DNA of 64,000 nucleotides from Alphaproteobacteria bacterium (lineage in GTDB: Bacteria > Pseudomonadota > Alphaproteobacteria > Rs-D84): NCBI GenBank assembly GCA_017502865.1, contig JAFVUD010000006.1, positions 81,699-145,698 on the forward strand, read 5' to 3'. Positions 1 to 9,499 of this stretch are shown one piece after another (the stretch's first letter is position 1; every line of letters begins with the position of its first letter). The notes under the pieces are model-generated. The model was given only the letters and a program-made list of their open reading frames with translations, ran no database searches and was not told where the DNA came from. The position numbers were made by a program, and so were the translations under genes.

Positions 1-705
1 TTGAATGGGTTGGCACATGTGGTATTGCCGGTTGCACAATGGGTGGGTGATGTTATCACTTGGCCGGTGCGGGCGATTGGAAATATGGCGGATAACATTC
101 GTGAATTATCCACACTGCGTACAGAAAACGAAGAATTACGTGTTAGATTGGATATGGCGTTGGCAAACCAGACAAAATGCGAAATCGCAATCAAAGAAAA
201 TCAAAAAATGGCACGTGAACTGGACGTGGTGGCGGCCCAACCATACAAAACAGTTGTTGCAGATGTTCTGCACGATAACACGGCGTTTCATCATTCTGTA
301 TTTATTATAAACCGTGGCACAGATGATGGGGTCACCAATGGTATGGCGGTTGTTTCTATGGATAATCGGTTGGCCGGGGTGGTAATTGATGCAGGGGGAA
401 ATTTTGCACGTGTACGTGCGTTGACGGATTCTGACACAAATATCGCTGTTCGTGTTGTTGGATCCGAAGTTTATGGATTTTTATCCGGCAATGGGTCGAA
501 CACGCCAACAATGGGATTTTTCAGCGACCCTGAATTTCAGCCAGATGCAGGTATCAAATTAGTCACCAGTAATATCAGTGGGGTTTTGCCAAACGGTATT
601 ATGGTTGGGGAAATGAAAAATGAAACAGATGTTCGGGTTTTGTTGCCACGCAAACTGTCACGTGTGATGGTGTTGCAGTTTGATAATCTGGGTGAATATA
701 AATAA
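1..705 (+). CDS. mreC: MreC, rod-shape protein, 5'-truncated by window edge
   Basis: MreC is the periplasmic scaffold of the elongasome; it links cytoplasmic MreB filaments to PBP2/RodA. The visible 234 residues hold the coiled coil typical of MreC (about residues 30-65, heptad-like with LRTENEELRVRLD) followed by the beta-domain (about 80-230, with NRGTDDGVTNGMAVV). The N-terminal cytoplasmic tail and membrane helix are missing, so the TTG at base 1 is an artefact of the edge and the true start lies upstream. The stop overlaps the mreD start by one base (TAATG), as expected for a mreCD operon. Confidence 0.93.
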   Translation: MNGLAHVVLPVAQWVGDVITWPVRAIGNMADNIRELSTLRTENEELRVRLDMALANQTKCEIAIKENQKMARELDVVAAQPYKTVVADVLHDNTAFHHSVFIINRGTDDGVTNGMAVVSMDNRLAGVVIDAGGNFARVRALTDSDTNIAVRVVGSEVYGFLSGNGSNTPTMGFFSDPEFQPDAGIKLVTSNISGVLPNGIMVGEMKNETDVRVLLPRKLSRVMVLQFDNLGEYK

Positions 706-1163
706 TGAAAGAAAATATTGTGCATTTTTTTCGGGTGGCGTTTCCGTTTCTGGTGACCATATTTTTGTGGCGTTTGTCGGCACCGGTTTGGAATCCGGCC
801 GGTATGTTGGCAATTATCCCAATTTTTTATTGCACATTTGTTCGTAATACACCGTGGTTTGCACCGTTTGGATTACTGATGTGTTTTTTATTAGACTATA
901 AATTTGAAACATTGGCATTCTGGGTGGCAATGTACAGTGTGTTTTATGCAGCAAATGGTTTTCAAACATATATTGATGTGGCACATATGGACAAAAATTC
1001 AATTGGGCCGTTTATGTGTTTTACAGGATTGGGAATTTTGATTTTAATGTGTTTGCACCTGAATTGGGCAAATATTGTTGATGGGGTTTGGCTGTTTGCA
1101 TGGTGTGCGGCAATGTATTTACCAATAACCGAAATTATCAAAAGGGTGTGCGATGATAGATAA
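705..1163 (+). CDS. mreD: MreD, rod-shape membrane protein
   Basis: Small (152 aa) very hydrophobic protein with about five predicted membrane helices and few charges, lying directly between mreC and the PBP2 gene. MreD is the integral-membrane partner of MreC in the elongation complex. Sequence conservation in this family is weak, so the call rests mainly on hydrophobic profile, length and its invariable place in mreC-mreD-mrdA-rodA. It overlaps mrdA by 11 bases, suggesting translational coupling. Confidence 0.85.
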   Translation: MKENIVHFFRVAFPFLVTIFLWRLSAPVWNPAGMLAIIPIFYCTFVRNTPWFAPFGLLMCFLLDYKFETLAFWVAMYSVFYAANGFQTYIDVAHMDKNSIGPFMCFTGLGILILMCLHLNWANIVDGVWLFAWCAAMYLPITEIIKRVCDDR

Positions 1164-2928
1164 AGAAGTTGCACGCACATTTGACAGACGGTCTGCACTG
1201 TTTTTAACAGGTGGGGCGATTTTAACATCTGTGCTGGTTATGCGTATGCTGCAAATGCAGGTGTTTAATTACCGTGAATATACTAAAAAAAGCGAAAATA
1301 ATTCGTTTCGTATCCAGATAAACATGCCACAACGTGGTCGTATATTATCGGCCAAGGACACACCGATTTCACGTGATGTGCCAATTTACAGAATCTATAT
1401 TGTGCCCGAAGAAACCAAGGATATAGATGCACTGGTTCAAACTGTGACAGACAGTTTAGAACTGCGTGAAAAGACGGTTAAAAGAATTTGGGCCAAGATT
1501 AAAAAGCAACCAAAGTTTCAACCGGTTTTGGTTAGTGAAAATACAGACTGGGCAACGTTGGCTAAATTACAGGCAAAAAATCTGGATGGGTTGCATGTAG
1601 AAAGCGGTTTTGCACGTGTCTATGAACTGGGACCAGCGGGGGCACATATTTTTGGATATGTTGGTGAACCAAATAAACCGGTACCAAATGCACCATTCTT
1701 TACAACCGGTATAACGGGGTTGGAAAAAAGATATAACGATGTGATGGCGGGCAGTGCCGGCCAAACGGTTATGATTACCAATGCCGTGGGCCGTGTCACA
1801 GGTGAAGATAAATCACAATTTGTTCCGTCGGTTATGGGTGGGGATTTAAAAACAACAATTAACGATGATGCACAACGGGTATTGTTTGATGCATTGTCTA
1901 TGCACCGGTCGGGTTGTGGTATTGCGATTGAAATTGAAACTGGAAATATTCTGGCGATGGTATCGACCCCCAGTTTTGACCCAAACATGTTTTCAACCGA
2001 TGATGGTGAAGAATATATTGCATCACTGCGTCAGGATTATGCCAAGCCATTTATGAACAAGGCGGTCGAAGGTTTATATCCGCCGGGTTCTACATTCAAA
2101 ATTGTTGTTGCGTTGGCCGCATTAGAAGCAGGTGCAATCACAGAAAAAGAAAAAGTATTTTGCCCAGGATACTGGGATTATGGCGACCGCAGATATCACT
2201 GTTGGGAAGAAAAAGGGCATGGGCATGTCAATCTGGCCGGTGCATTAAAGCATTCGTGTGACATTTATTTCTATCAACTGGCGTTGCGTATCGGTATTGA
2301 TGCAATCAAAACAATGGCTGTGCGGTTGGGATTTACCGAAACATTTATGGACGATGTTATTGCACGTGAAATGCGTGGCGTTATGCCAGACAGAAAATGG
2401 AAAGAAAAAAATGTCGGTGCACGTTGGGTTCATGGGGATACAGTTATTTCTGGGATTGGCCAGGGGTTCATTTTGGCAAACTGTTTGCAATTGGCGACAA
2501 TGATGGCACGTGTGGCATCTAATAAGATTGTAATGCCACGGCTGATAGAAGATGATGAAAAACCAAAGTTCAAAAGCCTGAAACTGCAAAATAAAAATAT
2601 TAAGTTTGTGTTAAAGGGACTGGAACAGGTATTACAGACCGGTGGTACCGCATCAGGCAGTGCAATTAATGTTGATGGCAAAAAAATGGGGGGCAAAACC
2701 GGAACGTCCCAGGTCCGCAGTATTTCACGTGCAGAACGTTTAAGTGGGGTTTTAACCAACGAACAATTAAAGTGGAATATGCGAAATCACGGGTTGTTTG
2801 TTGGGTATGCACCATTGGATAAACCAAAGTACGCCGTCTGTGTTGTGACAGAACATTCAGGGTCCAGCAGTCCGGCGGCACGCACCGCATCTGCGTTGAT
2901 GAAAGAATTGTTAAAGGGGGATAAATAA
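1153..2928 (+). CDS. mrdA: Penicillin-binding protein 2 (transpeptidase of cell elongation)
   Basis: PBP2 cross-links peptidoglycan during side-wall growth and is paired with the glycosyltransferase RodA. The 591-residue protein has one N-terminal membrane anchor (about 12-30), a pedestal domain and a C-terminal transpeptidase domain. The active-site triad is visible: SxxK as STFK with Ser313, SCD in KHSCDIYFY, and KTG at Lys515 in GGKTGTSQV. The ATG start lies inside mreD and is preceded by a GGGTG ribosome-binding motif. Length is usual for the family. Confidence 0.97.
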   Translation: MIDKEVARTFDRRSALFLTGGAILTSVLVMRMLQMQVFNYREYTKKSENNSFRIQINMPQRGRILSAKDTPISRDVPIYRIYIVPEETKDIDALVQTVTDSLELREKTVKRIWAKIKKQPKFQPVLVSENTDWATLAKLQAKNLDGLHVESGFARVYELGPAGAHIFGYVGEPNKPVPNAPFFTTGITGLEKRYNDVMAGSAGQTVMITNAVGRVTGEDKSQFVPSVMGGDLKTTINDDAQRVLFDALSMHRSGCGIAIEIETGNILAMVSTPSFDPNMFSTDDGEEYIASLRQDYAKPFMNKAVEGLYPPGSTFKIVVALAALEAGAITEKEKVFCPGYWDYGDRRYHCWEEKGHGHVNLAGALKHSCDIYFYQLALRIGIDAIKTMAVRLGFTETFMDDVIAREMRGVMPDRKWKEKNVGARWVHGDTVISGIGQGFILANCLQLATMMARVASNKIVMPRLIEDDEKPKFKSLKLQNKNIKFVLKGLEQVLQTGGTASGSAINVDGKKMGGKTGTSQVRSISRAERLSGVLTNEQLKWNMRNHGLFVGYAPLDKPKYAVCVVTEHSGSSSPAARTASALMKELLKGDK

Positions 2929-4074
2929 ATGGCCCGCCAGACACGTGTTTCAAATGCATCTATGATGACGTTTTCAGAAAAACTGGCACGTTTTTCATGG
3001 GGATTGTTTGTGCCAATGTGTTTGGTTTTAACATTGTCTATTGTTGTACTGTATTCCGCAGGTGGTGGTTCATGGCGACCATTTGCGTTGTCGCAATTAA
3101 GCAAGATTATCGTTGGCTTTGGGGTATTCTGGATTGCGGCATTATCTAATATCAAAACATGGATTAAATCGGCGTACCTGATTTATGCGGTTGCGTTGAT
3201 TATGATTATTTTGGTGACATTTGTTGGGCATACAGGTATGGGGGCACAACGTTGGTTGAATCTGGGGTTCTTTCACGTTCAGCCATCAGAACTGATTAAA
3301 ATTGCACTGGTGTTGGCACTGGCACGATATTTTGCATGGATGAATTCTGTGGAATTAACCCAGTTCAAAAATTATCTGGTGCCGGGGGCTATGCTGCTGG
3401 TGCCATTTGCATTGATTGTGGCCCAGCCGGATTTAGGAACTGCATTGTCACTGGGAATGATTACGGTTGGATTTTTCTATATTGTCGGTGCAAACAGAAA
3501 ATGGTTTATTATTGCAGCGATTTTGGGGCTGATGGCGGCACCGGCGGTTTGGTATGGCGGTTTGCACGACTATCAACGGGGACGCATCATTACATTTTTA
3601 AACCCAGACAGTGATGTCCAGGGGGCAGGATATCAAATAAATCAGGCGAAAATCGCATTTGGCAGTGGCGGCATGATTGGCAAAGGGTATATGAAAGGAT
3701 CGCAATCACAACAATCATTCTTGCCTGAAAAACAGACAGATTTTATATTCACAATGCTGGGTGAAGAGTTTGGATTTATGGGTGCATTCGCATTGTTGGC
3801 AATTTATACGTGGATTATTATCGTATTGTTTTGGGCCGCAAAAACATGCAGAAACAGGTTTGGGCAACTTATCTGTTTTGGTTTTATGTTGAACTTTTTC
3901 ATTTATTACTTTATAAATATCTCGATGGTGTTGGGGCTGATGCCGACTGTGGGGGTACCGTTGCCGTTGATGTCGTTCGGGGGCAGCAGTTTGTTATCAC
4001 TGATGTTTGGGTTCGGTCTGGCACAAAATGCACATATTCATAAAGATCAACAGTTATCTGCAAAAGGAAGTTAA
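2929..4074 (+). CDS. rodA: RodA, SEDS peptidoglycan glycosyltransferase
   Basis: RodA polymerises lipid II into glycan strands together with PBP2. The 381-residue protein is a polytopic SEDS-family membrane protein with about ten helices. Family signatures are visible: QPSELIKIALVLALARYF, QPDLGTALSLG, and the C-terminal GVPLPLMSFGGSSLL. It starts immediately after the mrdA stop, so the two are one transcription unit. RodA rather than FtsW is indicated by the mre/mrdA context. Confidence 0.96.
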   Translation: MARQTRVSNASMMTFSEKLARFSWGLFVPMCLVLTLSIVVLYSAGGGSWRPFALSQLSKIIVGFGVFWIAALSNIKTWIKSAYLIYAVALIMIILVTFVGHTGMGAQRWLNLGFFHVQPSELIKIALVLALARYFAWMNSVELTQFKNYLVPGAMLLVPFALIVAQPDLGTALSLGMITVGFFYIVGANRKWFIIAAILGLMAAPAVWYGGLHDYQRGRIITFLNPDSDVQGAGYQINQAKIAFGSGGMIGKGYMKGSQSQQSFLPEKQTDFIFTMLGEEFGFMGAFALLAIYTWIIIVLFWAAKTCRNRFGQLICFGFMLNFFIYYFINISMVLGLMPTVGVPLPLMSFGGSSLLSLMFGFGLAQNAHIHKDQQLSAKGS

Positions 4075-4076
4075 AG

Positions 4077-6317
4077 ATGCGTTTGCTTATCGTGGAATCT
4101 CCGTCTAAGGCAAAAACAATTGAAAAATACCTGGGGACAGGGTGGCGGGTTATCGCATCGGTTGGCCATGTGCGTGATTTGGTGCCTGAAAACGGCAGTG
4201 TTGATACAGAAAATAATTTCAAAATGAAATGGCAGATTATGCCAGGCAAAGAAAAGCAAATTAAACTGATTACAGATGAACTGAAAAAAGCAGATGAAGT
4301 TTATCTGGCAAGCGACCCTGACCGTGAAGGGGAAGCCATTGCGTGGCATTTGTTAGATATTCTTAAAGCAAAAAAGTTATTAAAAGATAAAAAAGTTTAT
4401 CGTGTTGCGTTCCATGAAATTACTAAGAAAGCCGTTCAGGAAGCAATCGCAAATCCACGTGAAATTGACAAGAATCTGGTTGATGCGTATTTAGTTAGAC
4501 GTGCATTAGATTATTTGATTGGATTCAGTATTTCACCGTTGCTGTGGCGTAGAAATCTGGGGAAATCGGCGGGACGTGTGCAATCTGTTGCGGTTAAGTT
4601 GGTTGTTGACCGTGAAAAAGAAATCGAAGATTTTAAGCCGGTTGAATATTGGTCAATTGAATCAATGTGTCGGGTACAAAGTGCAGAATTCAAAGCAATG
4701 CTGACCAAATTCAATGGCGAAAAAATTGAAAAGATGACCGTTGAAAACCAGGCTATGGTTGATGATATTCTGGGGAAAATTGGTACGCCAGAAATCAAGG
4801 CATCTGTTATTAATATTGACAAGAAAAAAACACAACGTAAACCGGCGGCACCATTTACAACATCTACACTGCAACAGGAAGCGTCACGTAAGTTATATTT
4901 TGCATCTAAACGCACGATGAGTGCCGCACAGAAGTTATACGAACAGGGGTTGATTACATATATGCGTACCGACGCAACAAACCTGAATGCGGATGCAGTG
5001 GCGGAAATTAGACAATATATTGCAAATACATATGGTGAAAATTTTGTTCCAAAAACACCAAATATTTATGCAACAAAATCTAAAAATGCCCAGGAAGCAC
5101 ACGAAGCAATCCGTCCAACACACTTTGATGCGCCGGCCAAGAATTTAAGTGGTGACGAAGCCAAACTGTATGATTTGATTTGGAAACGTACAATTGCATG
5201 CCAGATGACAAATGCAGAATTTGATTCTGTGGCGGCGGATATCGAAACAGAAAACAAGGTTGCGGTTTTCCATGCAGTTGGTTCTACACGCACATTTGAT
5301 GGTTTTACCAAGGTTTACACCGAAGACAAAGATGATGATGAAGATAAAAAAGAATCTAAATTGCCACCAATGAATGTTGGTGATGCGATTGTGATTTCAG
5401 AATTGTTGCCAGAACAACACTTTACCCAGGCACCGCCAAGATATACCGAAGCGTCTTTGGTTAAAAAGTTAGAAGAACTGGGGATTGGGCGACCATCTAC
5501 GTATGCGACAATTATGTCAACTATTGTTGATCGTGCATATGTTGAACAAGATAAACAACGTCGCTTTCACCCGACAAACGGTGGTTGGGTTATTGCATCG
5601 TATTTGGCAAAATATTTTGCAGATTTGGTTGATGTGAACTTTACCGCAAAAACCGAAGATACATTAGACGATGTGTCAAATGGTAAACAGGACAAGATTG
5701 CGGCACTGGAAAATTTCTGGCGACCAACAGATGCAATGATTGATGGGGCACGTGGAATTAAGACGGCTGAAATCATTGATGAAATTAATTCATTTATGCA
5801 CAAACATTTGTTTGCAGATGGTAATGATGTTTGTCCAGAATGTGGTGCAAAATTGGGATTAAAATTATCTAAGTTTGGCCCATTTATTGGTTGTGAAAAG
5901 TATCCTGAATGCACATATACTAAACAATTAAAGGCCGATGACAAATCGCCACAGGCCACAGAAACCGCCGTACAGCCAATAAAATCAGATGCGGTTGAAT
6001 TGGGTGATGGAATTGAATTTCGTGTTGGTAAATTCGGTCCATATGTGACCGATGGGGCACGCAATGTGGCGGCCAAACAATACACGGCCGATACAATTAC
6101 ACTGGAAATCGCACGTGAATTATTAACCAATGTTGTTAAAAAGGCAGAACCGGTTAAAATTGGTGAAAATCCAGATACAAAAAAAATGATTTTCTTTTAT
6201 CCATCTGGGCGGTATGGGCCATACATTTCATCTAATCGTGTGAATGTTTCGGTGGCGGCCCAACCAACATTGGAAGAAGCAATCAAAATGATAAATAACA
6301 AGGCAAAAAAGAAATAA
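4077..6317 (+). CDS. topA: DNA topoisomerase I
   Basis: Type IA topoisomerase that relaxes negative supercoils. The N-terminal TOPRIM domain starts at residue 1 (LLIVESPSKAKTIEKYLG), the catalytic tyrosine is Tyr295 in GLITYMRTD, and the SAGRVQSVAVKLVVDRE motif is intact. One C4 zinc ribbon (CPECGAKLG ... CEKYPECTY) is followed by further DNA-binding repeats of the FGPY type. At 746 aa it is shorter than E. coli TopA (865 aa). It starts two bases after rodA and probably shares its transcript. Confidence 0.97.
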   Translation: MRLLIVESPSKAKTIEKYLGTGWRVIASVGHVRDLVPENGSVDTENNFKMKWQIMPGKEKQIKLITDELKKADEVYLASDPDREGEAIAWHLLDILKAKKLLKDKKVYRVAFHEITKKAVQEAIANPREIDKNLVDAYLVRRALDYLIGFSISPLLWRRNLGKSAGRVQSVAVKLVVDREKEIEDFKPVEYWSIESMCRVQSAEFKAMLTKFNGEKIEKMTVENQAMVDDILGKIGTPEIKASVINIDKKKTQRKPAAPFTTSTLQQEASRKLYFASKRTMSAAQKLYEQGLITYMRTDATNLNADAVAEIRQYIANTYGENFVPKTPNIYATKSKNAQEAHEAIRPTHFDAPAKNLSGDEAKLYDLIWKRTIACQMTNAEFDSVAADIETENKVAVFHAVGSTRTFDGFTKVYTEDKDDDEDKKESKLPPMNVGDAIVISELLPEQHFTQAPPRYTEASLVKKLEELGIGRPSTYATIMSTIVDRAYVEQDKQRRFHPTNGGWVIASYLAKYFADLVDVNFTAKTEDTLDDVSNGKQDKIAALENFWRPTDAMIDGARGIKTAEIIDEINSFMHKHLFADGNDVCPECGAKLGLKLSKFGPFIGCEKYPECTYTKQLKADDKSPQATETAVQPIKSDAVELGDGIEFRVGKFGPYVTDGARNVAAKQYTADTITLEIARELLTNVVKKAEPVKIGENPDTKKMIFFYPSGRYGPYISSNRVNVSVAAQPTLEEAIKMINNKAKKK

Positions 6318-6320
6318 TTA

Positions 6321-7955
6321 ATGGCACCAAAAAACAACAATTTTGGCAATAACTTTACCGATGAAATTCGCAATCGGTTGTCTATTGTTGATGTTGTTGG
6401 GCGGGCGGTTCCATTGACACGCAAAGGACCAAATTATTGGGGATGTTGTCCATTTCATAATGAAAAAACACCCAGTTTTTCTGTTAATGAAGACAAAGGG
6501 TTTTATCACTGTTTTGGATGCGGTAAACATGGTGATATTTTTTCATTTGTTATGGAAACCCAGCATATGGATTTTATTCAGGCAATGAAAGAATTGGCGG
6601 ATATGGCGGGACTGAAAATGCCAGAAAGAAATCCACGCCCAGCCGATGTTGTTCAGCGTGAAAACGCATTGTTCCAGGTGTGCGATATGGCGGCAACTGC
6701 ATACAGTGAACAATTATTCACACCCGATGGGGCACATGCGTTGGAATATGTGCGGGGCCGTGGTTTTACCGATGAAATGATAAAAAAATATCGTATCGGG
6801 TATGCACCAAAAAATAAATTTATTGCGACAAGGTTCGCAGATACAAAAAAAGAATATTTAATTGGTTCGGGCCTGTGTCGCAGTGGGGATTATGGGTTAT
6901 ATGATTTCTTTCGTGACAAATTAATGTTCCCGATTTTCAATGCACGTGGTAATATTGTTGCGTTTTCAGGGCGTTCGCTGGACGGGTCAGAACCAAAGTA
7001 TATAAATACAGCAGATACGGAAATTTTTCATAAAAAGCAGACTGTATTTGGGTTTAATTTTGCACGTGATGCAATTTATAAAAATAATCGCAGCATCGTT
7101 GTCGAAGGTCAGATTGATGCAATTAAAATGCAGGTAAATGGATTCCCAGAAACCGTTGCACCATTGGGAACAGCACTGACCGAAGATCATATTGCGTTGC
7201 TGTGCAAATCCAACAGAAATATTACATTTTGCTTTGACGGGGACAAGGCGGGATACAAGGCCGCCCAGCGTGCATGCGGTATTGTAATGCCGTTCCTGCG
7301 TGATACGTCAGATGTAAAATTTGCGTTCGTTTCGGGTGGCAAAGACCCAGACGAAATTATTAAAAATGGTGGTGTGGACGCTATGCAAAAAATCATAGAC
7401 GATGCAATGCCATTGGTAGAATTCCTGTGGAAGATTACAAATGAAAATTTTGTGGTATCTACCCCAGGGGGCAGGGTGCAGGCAGAAAAGTTTTTGCAGG
7501 CGGAATTGGAAAAAATACAAGATGTGGATCTGAGGCGGGAAATGGAGAAAGAATACGCAGGACGCAAGTTTAATGAATGGCGTAAATGGAAAAAAACAGA
7601 CGATATCGTGAAAATTAAATTGCCAGATGTGGATACGTTGACACGCAATACGCTGGTGTTTATTGTGAATACATATCCAGAATTAGTCGAAAGATATGGG
7701 GATTTTCTGGCAACACTGAATATCGATTTCGGGGGAAATGTGGTTGATTTATCCATGGACCAGGCCCAGGCGGAAAAATATATCGTTTCATTAAAACTGC
7801 AACGGTATCTGGAACGGTTAAATATTCGCAAACGGGAAATCACAGCCCAGATGTTATCGGGTGGGGATGCAGATGAATTACGGGCGGAAATGGCCGGGGT
7901 TGATGCCGATATTCAAAAAGCCCAGGCCAGATTAGAAGCATTAGTGAATATATGA
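6321..7955 (+). CDS. dnaG: DNA primase
   Basis: DnaG makes RNA primers at the replication fork. The N-terminal CHC2 zinc finger is visible (CCPFHNEKTPSF then HCFGCGKHGD), followed by the primase core and a TOPRIM domain (VVEGQIDAIKM, CFDGDKAG). The C-terminal DnaB-interaction region is short and poorly conserved; the protein has 544 residues against about 600 in most alphaproteobacteria. The stop overlaps the following small gene by four bases (ATGA). Confidence 0.97.
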   Translation: MAPKNNNFGNNFTDEIRNRLSIVDVVGRAVPLTRKGPNYWGCCPFHNEKTPSFSVNEDKGFYHCFGCGKHGDIFSFVMETQHMDFIQAMKELADMAGLKMPERNPRPADVVQRENALFQVCDMAATAYSEQLFTPDGAHALEYVRGRGFTDEMIKKYRIGYAPKNKFIATRFADTKKEYLIGSGLCRSGDYGLYDFFRDKLMFPIFNARGNIVAFSGRSLDGSEPKYINTADTEIFHKKQTVFGFNFARDAIYKNNRSIVVEGQIDAIKMQVNGFPETVAPLGTALTEDHIALLCKSNRNITFCFDGDKAGYKAAQRACGIVMPFLRDTSDVKFAFVSGGKDPDEIIKNGGVDAMQKIIDDAMPLVEFLWKITNENFVVSTPGGRVQAEKFLQAELEKIQDVDLRREMEKEYAGRKFNEWRKWKKTDDIVKIKLPDVDTLTRNTLVFIVNTYPELVERYGDFLATLNIDFGGNVVDLSMDQAQAEKYIVSLKLQRYLERLNIRKREITAQMLSGGDADELRAEMAGVDADIQKAQARLEALVNI

Positions 7956-8320
7956 GCAATCTAAAATATGTATATTTGTTAAGAAATCCAGAAACCGGTA
8001 ATATTATTAGACGGGTTTATGGACATAAACAATGTGCAATGTCGATTGATGAATTATTCAAATTAATGCGACGTGGAATGCCAATCGCATCACCATTTCG
8101 TTTTCAAATTGGTGTACAAATTTCCAGTGAAAAAGATACAAAAACTGTATGGCAAAAAAGTATCTATACCATTGGAACAATTCATAATGGTTATGTGTAT
8201 AACCTGAAGGGAAAACCATATAAAATGACCCAAAAAGATATTGCGATAACACCGGATTTTTTCAACATTTTTGATAAAAACACCGGTAAAAACGCATATT
8301 TTTCAACAAAAGTTCGATAA
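7952..8320 (+). CDS. Hypothetical protein, 122 aa
   Basis: I do not recognise this protein. It begins YVYLLRNPETGNIIRRVYGH, is basic and beta-rich by eye, and has no signal peptide or membrane helix. It is translationally coupled to dnaG through ATGA. The last 25 codons run through a copy of a repeat that recurs just downstream as the terminator (see the repeat at 8248-8390), so the C-terminus may be a late extension into a former 3' untranslated region. Confidence 0.7.
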   Translation: MSNLKYVYLLRNPETGNIIRRVYGHKQCAMSIDELFKLMRRGMPIASPFRFQIGVQISSEKDTKTVWQKSIYTIGTIHNGYVYNLKGKPYKMTQKDIAITPDFFNIFDKNTGKNAYFSTKVR

Positions 8321-8390
8321 AATAAAAAAACACCGGCTTTTTTTAACAATTTTGATAAAAAAGCCGGTAATTTTTCAACAATTAATATTT
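8248..8390. repeat. Direct repeat of a CCGG-bounded hairpin element; second copy is the terminator
   Basis: Two ~40-nt units begin CACCGG, continue with a run of T, AACA, TTTTGATAAAAA and end CCGGTAA. They differ at about five positions. The first (about 8250-8289) is inside the 3' end of the preceding gene. The second forms a perfect 12-bp stem (ACCGGCTTTTTT with AAAAAAGCCGGT, 8332-8368) between two convergent genes, so it can terminate both. A related element lies at 10644-10736. Confidence 0.75.
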
Positions 8391-8392
8391 GT

Positions 8393-9472
8393 TTAGGTAT
8401 TGAATAAGAAGTGGCAGATGTCGCCCGGTTGCATTATATAATCACGACCGACCAGACGCATTTTGCCGGCTTCTTTGACGGCAACTTCGCCACCTAATGC
8501 GATATAGTCGTCGGGTGATATAACTTCGGCACGGATAAATCCTTTTTCAAAATCGGTATGAATTTTGCCGGCCGCCATTGGTGCAGTCATACCAACAGTG
8601 ATTGTCCAGGCATGTGCTTCCTTGGGGCCGATGGTGTAATATGTTTGCAGGCCCAATGTTTTGTAACCGGTTTTAATAACCTGGTCCAGGCCGGATTCAG
8701 TTAAGCCCAAATCGTCCAGGAACATTTTGCGTTCATCGGGGTCAACAATCTGGGAAATTTCCATTTCTATTTTTGATGAAATTACCAACACATCTGCAAT
8801 GGTGCCAAATTTTTCTTTGACCATGTCTGAATATTTATTGCCGGTGGCGGCAGATGCTTCTTCGACATTGCAGACATAGATAACCGGTTTAGATGTCAAC
8901 AGGTTAAATGGTTTGGAATCAATATCGCCATTACGGGCCGGAATTGAATTTTCCAAATTTGTTTTAATTGTATTTGCATCTGCCAATAATTTGGCGGCTT
9001 CTTTGTCCAGGCCACGTGCCCGCTTTTCCAGGTTTTTAATCTGTTTTTCCAGGCTTTCTATATCAGCCAGCATAAGTTCTGTTTCAATTGTTTCAATGTC
9101 GCCCAGTGGGTCAATGCGACCATTTACATGCACAATATCATCGTTTTCAAAGCAACGTACAACGTGGATAATCGCATCGGTGGACAAGATATTGCCCAAG
9201 AATTTATTCCCCAATCCTTCGCCGGCAGATGCGCCCTTGACCAGGCCGGCAATATCAACAATTTCCAGTTGGGTTGGCATAATCTTTTGCGAGCCTGCAA
9301 CACGTGCCAATTCATGCAATGTCGCATCAGGTACCACAACACGGCCGGTATTTGGTTCGATGGTGCAGAATGGATAATTCTGGGCATCGGCGGCCGCACT
9401 TTGTGTCAAAGCATTAAATAATGTCGATTTGCCTACATTTGGCAATCCAACAATTCCACAATTGAATCCCAT
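8393..9472 (-). CDS. ychF: YchF/Ola1-type P-loop ATPase
   Basis: YchF is a universally conserved Obg-related NTPase that prefers ATP and binds ribosomes. The protein begins MGFNCGIVGLPNVGKSTLFN (G1/Walker A), has the switch motif DIAGLVKGAS, and ends with the TGS-like domain (KEAGKMRLVGRDYIMQPGD). I chose the ATG at 9472 over an upstream in-frame ATG because AAAGGA lies 8 bases before it and family members start at MGF. Length is standard at 359 aa. Confidence 0.97.
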   Translation of the reverse strand: MGFNCGIVGLPNVGKSTLFNALTQSAAADAQNYPFCTIEPNTGRVVVPDATLHELARVAGSQKIMPTQLEIVDIAGLVKGASAGEGLGNKFLGNILSTDAIIHVVRCFENDDIVHVNGRIDPLGDIETIETELMLADIESLEKQIKNLEKRARGLDKEAAKLLADANTIKTNLENSIPARNGDIDSKPFNLLTSKPVIYVCNVEEASAATGNKYSDMVKEKFGTIADVLVISSKIEMEISQIVDPDERKMFLDDLGLTESGLDQVIKTGYKTLGLQTYYTIGPKEAHAWTITVGMTAPMAAGKIHTDFEKGFIRAEVISPDDYIALGGEVAVKEAGKMRLVGRDYIMQPGDICHFLFNT

Positions 9473-9499
9473 TTTTAAATCCTTTATAATGCGCATAAT

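Noticed and set aside
1-3. TTG as the true start of mreC
   Set aside because: The cytoplasmic tail and membrane helix are missing, so this is only the first in-frame codon after the window edge.
5567-6130. Long antisense open frames inside strong genes (topA, and also aspS 40066-40923 and addB 61010-61849)
   Set aside because: They overlap well-supported genes, have no ribosome binding sites or recognised domains, and reflect low stop frequency in the opposite frame.
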